From assembly GCA_037974665.1 (NCBI GenBank), contig CM075770.1, positions 19,669,501-19,733,500 on the forward strand: DNA of 64,000 nt. Reading direction: 5' to 3'. Below are positions 1 to 11,109 of this stretch, one piece after another; position 1 is the first letter of the stretch; every line of letters starts with the position of its first letter. The notes beneath the pieces are model-generated. The model worked only from the letters and a program-made list of their open reading frames with translations, was not told the DNA's origin and searched no databases. Origin of the DNA: Ehretia macrophylla (lineage: Eukaryota > Streptophyta > Magnoliopsida > Boraginales > Ehretiaceae). A program made the position numbers and the translations under genes.

Positions 1-2799
1 TGAAGCGGTGGAGAAGGCATGTAGGATTCTGGGTGGCTTGGATGCTTATGTCAATTCTTATTCTTATGAAGGTAAACTGCATCTGAGAATTTTCCCTTTT
101 GATAACCTTTATTTCGTTGTTTATAGGTTTTCTAAAAGTAAAAACCCTAGGAAAACAATAAAATTAGTGCTAATTAGCTATGTTAAAGTGCTTGAAAGGA
201 CATGGCAAACAAAAATTGATTTCATGAAAAATTCACAAAGTCAGCTACCTCTTTACTGTGAATTCCTTTTTGCAGATTTTGTGTTAGAATAAATCTGTTT
301 GTGCCTGTGCATAATACTTTGACGAATCATTTACTCAAACCTCAGGAAGAAATCGAGTATGATGCTCATATAATAATGGAATTGATCAATTAATTGCAGA
401 AATATGCAATCAAAGTTAATTTTCCAATTTTTGTTTGGTTAAATGGAGTAATTTTTAGCGTATCGACCAAAAAAAGGGAGTAATTTTTAGCATCTGTTAT
501 TCTGTAAAGTATTATGCCAAAGCTGTATCAAATTTAAATAATTTTCACTGGATTTTGGCTGGCAATTTATGTCAATACTGATGATCTTTTGGTATGGTTC
601 TTCTATTGTGTTGATTCATGCAAATTGGTCTAAGTTGCATTTGGCCCCTATATAACATTTTGGTTTCTTGGTTTGTTGGGTTCTCTTTGAATGTCTGGAA
701 AAGGGTACAAGTCTGTCCCCAACTTCGAAGTTAATCTAGAAGACTCAATCAATTTTCTTCTGCAATCATTACTGATAGTTGGGATGGCCAAGTGTCAGAG
801 TTTATCATGCAACAAAGGCTCTGCAATATGGAATGTGAATGCTCTATGCTTTTGAATAGGCTGCATTTCCTAGCACCACTTTATGCGTATTTGATGCCTC
901 AGATACGCTGATAATAGGAAGTGTGATGCAATTCTAACATGGATTTTGCAATGAATGATGAGCTAGTTGTCTCTGGCATATGGAGCACTACAATACCAGA
1001 GGTTCACAAACATCTCAGATGTAGCACATAGACAAGTTGGTAAACAGATAAGATTTATACTCAATAGCTTCTTCCCTGCTCCCCACCGCCTACCCTCCTT
1101 CCCAAACTAGGTTAAATCTTATAGAATCACCAATTGGGTCAACACGACTGTTACCTGTAGTTAGATGATTTTGGTAAGCATCAATTTGCTAACCCTACCC
1201 TGATGCTAGCACCACTTCTGACTTTGATAGGCATGAAAATGAACCCATGAAACTTAAAAAGGGATGATAACTGAGTGTAGAAATGCATCTTCTATGGAAT
1301 AATATCTAAAGGCTTCATATAATACATAGTTAACTCTAATGTCTGCTCTTCCTTTATGTAACTGAGTATCAAAAGTTTCTTCCGTACATAAAGATAAGAA
1401 TAGCTGGTTTCTGATACTGCTAAGAAAATTATGCAAGTGATGTAACTACTATCTTGAAGGCAAACACATGGGGCAATGAGCCCAAGACATGGATGGTAAC
1501 CCCTTTACATGCGATGGCCTAAGTCATGTAGGTTCCATTATTCAGAGTGAGAGTGCTTGGAGATCTTGCTTATGCATGATCTTGTGTTGGGTGAAAGTCC
1601 ATGTAAGTTGTTCTTTGGGCTTGATTTCTTTTAGGACCTAATGCTGGATAGTGTACTATATATTAAAAAAAGTTTTCTTTTTTCTATTATGCCCATTTCA
1701 ACTTTCAGTCCTCATTATCTCTTTACTTACAATAGATTGATTTGCAAAGCAGGATCACATATCTTTCCTTTATGTTTCCCTTGTATCCATGCATTCATTT
1801 TCTGAAGGTGCAATATAGTTGAAAGTAAACTGTCCTCAACACCATCTTACTTATGACAGGGAAGATACAAAGTCCTCTGCAATTAGCTGAAGATGAGTTC
1901 AAAAAGATTGTCAAAATAAATTTCATGGCACCATGGTATTTGTTAAAATATGTCAGTGGGAGAATGAGGGATCAGAAATCTGGTGGATCCATAGTATTTT
2001 TGACTTCGCTAATTGGTGCCGAGAGAGGGATATATCCAGGAGCTGCTGCATATGGTTCGTGTCTGGCTGGAATACAGCAGCTAGCGAGGGTAAGAAATTA
2101 ATTAAGATTATGCATTGTTTTTATTTGATTAGACTACTTCTGGTGTTCGAGGTAGTCGTTAATGGTTGACTGTGTAGATCTCTGTCAACAGTATAAGATT
2201 ATTGATTTCAATCAGGGTCAGGGGTCAGCTATATTTATGAACCTCTGAGATAAAAGTATGATACTGTTGAAGCTGTTGTATTACTAAACCAGATTACTGA
2301 TCAAATGTCTTAGATGTACTAGTAGGAAAAATTGTATGGTATGTTTGCTCAGTGCCTCTCCTCCCTCCTGATCCGGTTTTGTCTTTTCTGAGTCATATTT
2401 TCTTCACATGTCGTAAAAGATGGCAATTCTGTGCAGTTCGTTCTGCTGGTTTGATGTTTGAACTCTTTCATCAGGCTGAATTGAGCTGACTAACATTTGA
2501 TGCCTGTTTGTCATTGTCAGACATCTGCAATGGATGTAGGAAAGTACCAAATCAGAGTTAATGCAATTGCCCGTGGCTTACACCTTGATGATGAGTTTCC
2601 CAAGTCAGTGGGGAAGGAAAGGGCAGAGAAGTTGGTGAAAGAAGCAGCCCCATTAAACCGGTGGCTTGATGTTAAAAATGATCTAGCTTCAACCGTTATC
2701 TACTTGATTAGTGATGGCTCCCGTTACATGACTGGGACCACCATATATGTCGATGGTGCACAGTCTCTTGTAAGGCCTCGAATGCGGTCTTATATGTGA
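1..2799 (+). CDS. Short-chain dehydrogenase/reductase-like protein, 3' part (three exons)
   Basis: Three exons are visible: before 1 to 71, 1860-2089 and 2521-2799 (TGA stop). Each junction is GT..AG (donors after 71 and 2089, acceptors before 1860 and 2521) and the phase is kept across both. The first exon enters from outside the window and reads to SYSYEG. The middle exon has the SDR helix and strand with [22 protein letters not shown] (catalytic Ser region) and [10 protein letters not shown]. The last has [10 protein letters not shown] and the C-terminal motif [16 protein letters not shown], typical of FabG-like plant SDRs. The catalytic Tyr is present but the Lys of YxxxK is not (Leu in that place), and the usual NNAG is degenerate (VNSYS). 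This matches a divergent plant SDR subgroup as I recall it. NAD(P)-dependent oxidoreductase activity is therefore doubtful. Family assignment is firm; substrate is unknown. Confidence 0.85.
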
Positions 2800-4480
2800 A
2801 ATCTATTTGCTACATTTGTTTATTCCTTTGGCAATTAGTGTATCTGGTATGTAGATGTTATCGTTTCACCTGAAAAAAGTTACTAGTTGTGGCATATCTT
2901 TGGAGTATCGCAACAAGATGATCATATGGTTATCATGGTACTTGGCTTCGGAGACTGGGATGGTAAGATGATATTACTTTGCTCTATCGATTTACTTTAT
3001 GGAAAACAAATGTAACTTTGATCAGACATCTGCAAATAAATCTTTTTGTAATTTGTCTTATAATATTCTCTTTTCCTTTCCTCTTTTCCCCAAGAGCCGT
3101 GGTAATCTTGCATTGATGGATAACTAATCTGGTTTTGTGATCTCTGGTTTCCAACATTCAGAAAGCGATATATTTTTCTTGGGAAGTTTTTCAATGTGAC
3201 CTCTAACCATTTGGCCCCTCTCACAAATATGTGTGGGGCTCACTTCTCATTTCAAGGGCCAAATGGCCATTTGCCATATACAAGCATTTTCCTTTTTTCC
3301 TTCGTGTTCTCTGGTTTCTGACTTGGAAACGCCGTAGCATTTTACAATTCATCGGCGCCTACATCTTGCTTGTGTACTTGTACATTTTGGTGGTTAAAGT
3401 AGGGGTTGGGAGGTTGGTAAGGCTTGCCAATCGTTCAGGATTGCATCTGGAGTCGAACTGGAACTGACATTGTCTTATATGATTCCAAGCCCTTCTTTTA
3501 AAATTATGTACTCGAGTTGACACCAAAATCCATTAGTTTAATTTCTGAAACAGAAATATTAATGCTATTACTTCAATTAAAGATAGAGTCTCGCAACATT
3601 AAGTGGATCAATATATAGTATTGAAGTGATAATGCAATTGGTTGATCTTTACACTTATTATCTTAGATTATTCATCATGACTGCATCGTCATTTTATTAC
3701 CAGTGAGCTTTCTTATATCTTATAACGTTATAAATGAATCCAAATATGTGATTCTCACTCTTTGTATACTAAAACCAATTTACTTCTAACAAAAGTTTTA
3801 CAGGTCAATTAAAGTAGAACTTTTGTTAGAAGTGTTGTTGAACAAAACCCATTGACTATTAGACCTGTGTTAGACAACGTTGAGCTTTTAAAAAATTTGA
3901 AAGTAATATCGGACTTTAAAAAATAAGGGTAGAGGGTAATATCGGACTTAAAAAAATATGAAATGGTATATTTGAAAAAAGAAAAGAAAAACAGTTTTCT
4001 GCATTATGTAAAACAATTTTGTAAAATCTTTTTTGAAAAGCTCTAATTTAGAGTTTTTCATTTTTTAGTTTTTTTCAGTTTCAACTTTTACTCAAAAGCA
4101 CTTTAAAAAATAGGTCAAACAAGTTCAGCTTCTAAACTCATAAAAAACGCTTTTCGCTGTCTAAAAGTTAGGCCAAACAAAACCATAGATGTTGGAATTC
4201 TCGCCTTGGAAATCTATTTCCCATCCACTTGCATCCAACAGGTAAATAACATAGAAACAATTATATCTTTTAATATCAAAGCTTTTAGTTCGATGAACGA
4301 AACTCCTACTATGTCCGGGTCTAAAAGGGTCAGAATCTGTCAAAGATTTGATTTTTATGAAGACCCGCCTTTTTTTTAAGTGCTTTTTGTTGAGAAAACC
4401 ATAAATTTTATGTGTATGACTTATTTTTCATTTACAATACCTGATCAAGATTTAGATATATTTTTATGGGTAAAGGCGAA
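2800..4480. other. 3' flank and AT-rich spacer
   Basis: The stretch after the SDR stop is probably 3' UTR followed by AT-rich spacer. ORFs here (for example 3231-3467) show no recognisable domain. It holds a hairpin at 3782-3833, a short direct repeat around 'gtaatatcggactt' near 3904 and 3940, and a low-complexity stretch near 4080-4190 that resembles degraded transposon ends common in plants. Tat element 1 is inserted at its right edge. Confidence 0.5.
3782..3833. repeat. Short inverted repeat (hairpin)
   Basis: The arms acttctaacaaaagtt (3782-3797) and aacttttgttagaagt (3818-3833) are perfect 16-bp reverse complements around a 20-base loop. It may be the centre of a fold-back mini-transposon. 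No flanking duplication was found. Confidence 0.7.
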
Positions 4481-4938
4481 TGACGAGGGGGACCCCGAGC
4501 TGAGGTATTATGCCTATTCCGAGCCGAAGTGGGTTAATCCGAGCCAAGCCCAGCACATTCAGCTAATGCTCAACCTCGATGCTGATTCAACCTCACCCCG
4601 ACCCAGGAAAACCCCGACCTCGGCAAACAGCTGTTCTGATAGAACATAAAGCTGCACTGTATTAAATGTTGTCAGGTCCGAATTTAGTATAAATAGAGCT
4701 CCACCCCTTCATTTCTGGGGTAACTCGTCATTAAATATTCTCAACTACTTCTCCACCTTGGACATACTAATCATTCGCATACCTGAGGGGAAAATTCGGG
4801 TCATCACCTCGCCTTTTCCTTCATTTTCCTTGTACAGGTCAGGTAGCCGACCCGAAAATTCAGATCAAGAAGCCGACCTAGATTTCCATCTCGGCAAAGG
4901 TAGCTCCCAACATCAACGTCGAGATTCCGACCTCAACA
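4481..4938 (+). repeat. 5' LTR of Tat element 1
   Basis: It runs from tgacgaggggg to cctcaaca and is followed directly by the primer-binding-type motif. A TATA box (tataaatag, 4688-4696) marks the likely U3/R start. The paired 3' LTR has the same layout plus an extra 18-bp internal repeat of the 'gatgggacataaag' kind. Confidence 0.93.
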
Positions 4939-4961
4939 GTTTGGCGCCGTCTATGGGAAAC
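4939..4961 (+). other. Primer-binding-site region of Tat element 1
   Basis: The sequence gtttggcgccgtctatggg follows the LTR immediately. A tttggcgccgtctgtggg-type motif at this place is characteristic of Tat-lineage Ty3/gypsy elements. Confidence 0.8.
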
Positions 4962-4999
4962 GAAGTTCTTTCTATCACTCTCCTCACCACTCATTGAGA

Positions 5000-6600
5000 A
5001 ACTATCATAGTACAAACGAGAAGCCACAGCGCACCAGTAGAGGATTCGCCCAACCCGGATGGGGACCTCGAAACCACGCAGGTGCCTGGCCAAAGCCCAA
5101 CCCCAGCCGACGTTGGAACGAGCCAACATATACACTTAGCCACTCAAACCAACCTCACGGCAGATGGAGAACTTAACTCCAGCCCCTCACCGGAGATAAA
5201 GATGATGCTAATGATGTTTGAGGAACTTAAGGAGCAGGTAGCCCGACTAGTTTAGGACCCCTCGACTCTGCAAGTAGCTACGTCGCGGCCCGCGCGTCTA
5301 TAGTTCTGCATCCCAGACCCAAGGCGAAAACGGACGCAAGACGAGGAGGGCTTCCTGGAGCCGGTGGCAGGACCGGAGGAGGCGAGGGGTAAAAGGGCGG
5401 CTCAAGCCGACCCCGAGCAGGCCAAGACCGCGGCTGCCATAGCCAAGGTCATCAACCAGCTCGGCGTAAGCCTACTTTTACCCGAAGTACTAGCCACGCC
5501 ACTATTCACCGGCAACCAGATGCCCAACCTGGCAGTTACAATGGAGACGGCGACCCAGCCAGCCACTTGCTCAACTTTGACCACCACATGACTCTGCATG
5601 ACATGTCCGACCTCATGAAGATGAAGACATTCCCGACTACCCTGGTTAGCAATGCCTTGGACTGGTTCTAAAAATTTCGTCCTGATTCTATTGTAAGTTT
5701 TCATCAGTTGGCTGAGGCTTTCCTGTCCCGCTTCGCGGGAAGCCAACGCGCCACCCACCACACTTCTACATTGTTGTTGGTGAAGCAGCATAAAAGGGAA
5801 AGTTTGAGAGCTTACACAGCAAGATTCAATGAAGAGTTCCTCAAAATCCCCAACCTGGAGGACTTCATGGCGTTGATGGCCTACCAGAGTGGGCTCAGGT
5901 CAGGCCCCCTTACATCCTCCTTGGCCATCGACCCCGTGAATACTGTAGCCGAGCTGATGGTGCGAGCAGAAGGGTACATACACTCGGAAGAAATCCATCA
6001 GGCGAAGAGGGATGATGACAAGGAGAAGGAAGCCAGTAAGAAGGGAGAGACCTCCCGAGCCCAACCTGGGGGTAAAGTCCAAAACGACCGAGGTAAGAAG
6101 CCTTATCAGGCGAAGCAGAACCCCCGGTTCACTATGTTCACTCCCCTTAACACCACAAGGGAGCAGATCCTGATGGAGATCCAATATCAGAACCACCTGC
6201 CTCTAGCTCCAAGAATGAAAGGCCGACCTGAGAAGCGCAATAGGACTAAGTATTGTCGCTATCATATGGACTACGGCCATACCACTAAGGAGTGCAAAGA
6301 CTTGAAACAGGAGATCAATGCACTGATAGCCCAAGGTCACCTCCAGAGGTACATAGATCAACAGCCGACCTGGAATCCCGATCAAAGAGATAGAGAGAGG
6401 AGTCCACCCAGGCGCCAGGCTAGGGCCATACATTTGGCTGTGATTGAAACCATTGTAGGAGGATTGGCGTTGGGTGGAGAGACCTCGGCAGGCAGGAAGG
6501 GTTATGTTCGGGCTGGGATGGAGTATGGACCGGTGCGGGGTCCGACCCCGGAGATGGAGGAACTCACCTTCTCCTCAGAAACCTGGAGCGGGTGATATTA
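5000..6600 (+). pseudogene. gag-like region of Tat element 1
   Basis: The longest open block is 5708-6595. It has the capsid-like helices (AYTARFNEEFLKIPNLED), a lysine/glutamate-rich linker, and a zinc-knuckle-like block CRYHMDYGHTTKEC followed by KDLKQEINALIAQGHL. This order is typical of Tat gag. The region corresponds to the cleaner gag blocks at 26249 and 45573 in the sister copies. It is a broken fossil. Confidence 0.88.
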
Positions 6601-9600
6601 CCCCATGATGATCCACTGGTGATCATCGCTAAAATAGCCAACTTCACCGTGAAGAGACTGATGGTGGACATTGGGAGCTTGGCAGAAGTCTTATTCCTCA
6701 GCGCTTTTGAACAGATGGGGTTGGACAGGAGCCGACTCAGACTATTGAAGGGCACTCTAGCTGGTTTCACCGGGTAAGCCCACCGAGCCGAAAGGGTCAT
6801 CAATCTCCCGTTGAAGCTGGAAGATGGAGACAAATGGGTTTCAATGCAAGCCAATTTCATTGTGATGAATTGCAATTCCACTTACAATGGGATTTTAGGT
6901 CGGGTGGCACTCAATCATTTCAGGGCTGTCCCTTCAACTTACCACTAGGCCCTGAAATTCCCGACCTCGGCCGAAACGGCCACCATTCGCGGAGCCCAGT
7001 TTTCAGCTCGGGAATGTTACGAAGACTCCCTCCGACCCAAATATCAAGTTGGCTTGGGACCAGATTTGCCCGAAGAGAAGAGGGATGCTAAGAGAGGCAG
7101 CCCGGCTGAAGACCTTCAAGAGGTGGAACTCTCCGATGAAACAAAGAGAGCAAAAATCAGGAGTGAACTCTCTGCCGACCTCAAGAAAGGTATAAACCAA
7201 TTTCTCCTGAAAAATGAACACATATTTGCATGGTTTGCCTCTGACATGACAGGTATTGACCCGGGAGTGATTGAGCATCACCTGAATGCTGACCCGAATC
7301 ACTATTCGATGAAGTAGAAGCGCAGGCACTTCCATTATGATAAGCAATAAATCATAGCAGAAGAGGTGGACAAATTGGTAGACGCCGGCCACATAAAGAA
7401 AATCCAGTACCCAACCTGGTTATCTAACTTGATGCTGGTGACCAAGTTCTTAGGAGGATGGAGATTGTGTATTGATTTTACCAACCTCAATAAAGCCTGC
7501 CCTAAGGACTATTTTCCCCTACCTCGGATTGATCAGATGGTGGATGCCACCTCCGGGTTCGAGCTACTCTCTTTCATAGATGCCTTCAAAGGCTATAACC
7601 AAATCAAGATGGCTCCCGGAGACAAAGAGAAGACTGCCTTCACCACCGATAAAGGTCTCTACTACTATGAGGTCATGCCTTTTGGCCTCAAGAATGCTGG
7701 AGCTACTTACACTAGGATGGTGAACAAGGTTTTCAAAAATCATATTGGCCGAAATATGGAGATCTATGTAGATGACATGTTGGTCAAGAGTAGAAGGGCA
7801 GAAGATCATGTAGTCGACCTGGCTGAAGCCTTCGCCGTAATGGAGCACTTTGGGATAAAGCTGAACCCAAAAAAGTACACATTCGATGTCAAGGCAGGAA
7901 AGTTTCTGGGCTTCATGGTCACAGTCCGTAGAATAGAAGCCAACTCGGAGAAGGTTCAAGCGATACTTGACCTGGCACCGCCGACCTGCGTAAAGGACGT
8001 CCAGGTGCTCGCGGGCAAGGTCGCAGCATTGAGCAGATTCATGTCCAGGTCGGCCGACAAGTGTGTACCTCTGTTCAAAATATTGAGGAATTCTAAGAAC
8101 TTTGAATGGACTACGGAATGCCAGAACGCCTTCCAAGAGCTGAAAAGGTACCTAGCTTCGCCACCCCTGCTATTCTGACCTGGGGTGGGGAACGAGCTAG
8201 TACTATACCTAGCATGCTCGGGGACAGCAGTGGCAGCGGCACTAGTCCGAGAAGAAGGGAATGAGCAGAAGTCGGTCTATTATGTCAGCAAAACCTTGCA
8301 AGGGACTGAGGTGAGATACTCCTCCTTGGAAAAACTCGCCCTTGCGCTCATTACAGCGGCAAGAAAGTTGAAGCCATACTTTGATGCTCATCCAATTAAG
8401 GTCATGACGGATGCCCCACTCAAGTCCATCATGCACAAGCCGGAGGCGTCGGGCAGGCTACTGAAATGGGCAGTTAAGTTGAGTCAATTTGACATCACCT
8501 ATCAGCCGAGAACAGCCATCAAAGCCCAAGCCATCGCAGACTTTGTGGTGGAATGCACTGGCTGAGCAGAGCATGACCCAGAGAACGTGTGGAAGGTCTA
8601 TATGGATGGGCCTCAAGGAAGTCTGGGAGCGGAACTGGGGTGGTCATCCTCGACCCAACCCGGCATGAGCACCAATACTCTCTCAAGTTTACCTTTCCGG
8701 CGTCTAACAATGAAGCTGAGTACGAAGCGGTGATTGCAAGGCAGAAAATCGCAGCTCAGCTCAAGGCATAGACAGTCGACCTGAGCACTAACTCTCAATT
8801 GGTTTCTAGTCAGATATCGGGAGAGTTCGAAGCAAAGGACAGTACTATGCTGGCCTACCTCAACAGAGTCAAGGATTTGACCTCAGGACTCAAAATGTTC
8901 ATAATATAGCAAATTTCGAGAGAGGAGAATATGAAAGCTGACGCCCTGTCCAGGTTGGCCTTGGGCGAGAGCTGACCTGCCCTGGTCTATATGGAAGAAG
9001 TATCTAAACCAAGTATCCAGTTAGGGGTGCAGGTCGTAGCCGAGCTTAATTAAAGCCCAGATTGGACCAAACCAATCGTGGAATACTTGGAGGGGGGCAT
9101 GACCCTAGATGATGAAAAAGTAGCTCGGAAACTCATGAAACAGGCTCAAGGTTTGTCATAATCGCTGGGCAACTCTACAAGAGAGCCTATACTTGGCCTC
9201 TCTTAAAGTGTGTTGGGCCCGAGGAGGGAAACTATATACTCTAGGAAATCCATGAAGGAGTATGTGGAAACCACTTAGGTGGCAAGGCCCCGGCTCGGAA
9301 GGCATTGAGGCAAGGCTATTTTTGGCCAACCTTAGAGCAAGATGTCAAAGAGTATGTGAAAAAGTGTGACACCTGTAAAGGTTCGCCAATATACAGATAA
9401 AGCCAACGGCAGACCTCACAATAATGATAAGCCCGTGGCCATTTTATCAGTGGGGTCTAGATATCATCGGCCCATTGCCAACCGGCGTTGGCCAAAAGAA
9501 GCATACCTTCGTGGCAGTAGACTACTTCACAAAATGGCCTGAGGCTGAAGGTGTTGCTAGAATAACAGAAAAGGCAGCTTGGGATTTCGTATGGAAAAAC

Positions 9601-10255
9601 ATCATTTGCCGATTTGGGGTGCCAAAGGTCATCGTTACTGACCACGGAAAGCAATTCGACAGTGCATACTTTCGAGGCAAATGTGCTGAGATTGGGATCG
9701 ATCTCAGATTCTCATCTATTGCTCACCCTCAAAGTAATGGCCAAGTTGAAAGGACTAACCAGATCATTTTGTAGGGCCTAAAAACCAAGCTGGAGGAAGC
9801 AGATGGCCAGTGGGCATCGATTCTTCCCGAGGTGATGTGGGCTCAGCGGACCACCACTAGCTAGGTAACGGGAGAATAGCCCTTTGAATAGACCTTCGAT
9901 ACTCAAGCGGTGCTGCCAGTGGAAACTGGGTCTCCAACCAGTAGAACCCTCCACCATGACCCAGAAATAAAAGGAGCATTGATCCGTGAAGGGCTCGACC
10001 TCGCCGAAGAGCTCAGAGCTAAAGCTCAAATCAGGATGCTAGCCATAAAAAATGCCATGCAAAGAGCCTTTGCTAAGCAGGTCAAACCTAAGTCTATTAA
10101 GGTTGGCGACCTCGTACTCAAAAGGGCCATCTTTTTGCCGCGCTCGAGCAATAAACTCTCCCCGACCTGAGAGGGACCGTACGAAGTCGCAAAAGAAGTC
10201 CGACTAGGGACCTTCTACCTCCGCAACAAATACGGGAAGCAATTGAAAAATGCAT
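6600..10255 (+). pseudogene. pol-like region of Tat element 1
   Basis: In order: an aspartic-protease-like block (MVDIGSLAEVLF, near 6660), reverse transcriptase with FTNLNKACPKDYFPLPRID and the YVDDMLVKS active-site motif (7366-8178), RNase H (8185-8565, with LALALITAARKLKPYF), a second RNase H-like domain starting near 8590 (VVILDPTRHEHQYSLKF), and integrase (9424-10170, WGLDIIGPLPTG, HPQSNGQVERTNQ). Two RNase H-like domains are a mark of the Tat lineage. It is broken in several places. Confidence 0.92.
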
Positions 10256-10286
10256 GACACGCAAAGCACCTGAAGAGATATTTTGT

Positions 10287-10490
10287 GTAACGGCCCCCGA
10301 GCCGGAATCTATAGTAACGGCCCCCGAGCTGCAATCTTTTGTAATGGCCCCCGAGCTAAAATCTTTGTTAACGGCCCTTGAGCCGAAAACTCTTATGACA
10401 GCCCCGAGCCGAAATCTCTTGTAACGACCGCCCCGAGCCGGAAACTTTTGCACAGGCCCCGAGCCAAAACATTTCTTGTAATCGGTTCCC
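10287..10490 (+). repeat. Minisatellite after integrase, Tat element 1
   Basis: About seven degenerate copies of a roughly 27-30-bp unit built on 'taacggcccccgagccgaaa' follow the end of pol. Equivalent arrays of fewer copies occur in the two sister elements. Variable tandem repeats in the 3' region are known for Tat/Ogre elements and can seed satellite DNA. Confidence 0.85.
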
Positions 10491-11109
10491 GAGCCCAAGT
10501 ACTTCATGTACAATTTCAATACAAACATATTTTGTGAACCAGTGCAACGCCCGACCTGGGCTTAAGCGCCTCAGCTACTGAGCTACTCCCGACTCGAATT
10601 AACGCGGTGGCCACATTTAATTTCGAGCTAATGATCTAAGTAAACCAGCTCGGACAAAGTTCCAGCTCGGGTATAGTCAATAATAATTTGATTAGTTTTG
10701 CCAGTTCGGATTAAGGTCCAACTCGGTATAATCCGGCTTCAGGTCGGCACGTTAGTTTGGTCTAAACTCGAACTCAACATTTGTCAACTTTAGTTTGACC
10801 AATTTTAAATCTGACTGACGAGTCCAGGTTGGCGACAATTATATAGTTGCCCAATTAACCAGCTCGGATTAGAATGATAATTCATTAATCACGTCCAGCT
10901 CGGTTCTTTATATTTTTTAAGTTTGAAAGGTCCATTATATTGGCCCGACCCCACTTACTTGAGGAAAATCTGCGAAGAGAAAAGTACACATGTACAAACT
11001 CGGACAAAACACAAATAAAAGTAGAAAATTCATTTCATTGAAAGTAAAAAAGAGTACAATTACAAAGAGCCCGACCAAGGCAAATCTATTAAAGCCCGAC
11101 CCGGGAGAT

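Noticed and set aside
8-292. A 94-residue ORF at the window start
   Set aside because: Only the first part (to base 71) is SDR exon; the rest reads into the intron.
3231-3467. Small coding gene after the SDR gene
   Set aside because: Composition is that of chance ORFs in a 3' flank; no domain, splice support or conserved motif was seen.
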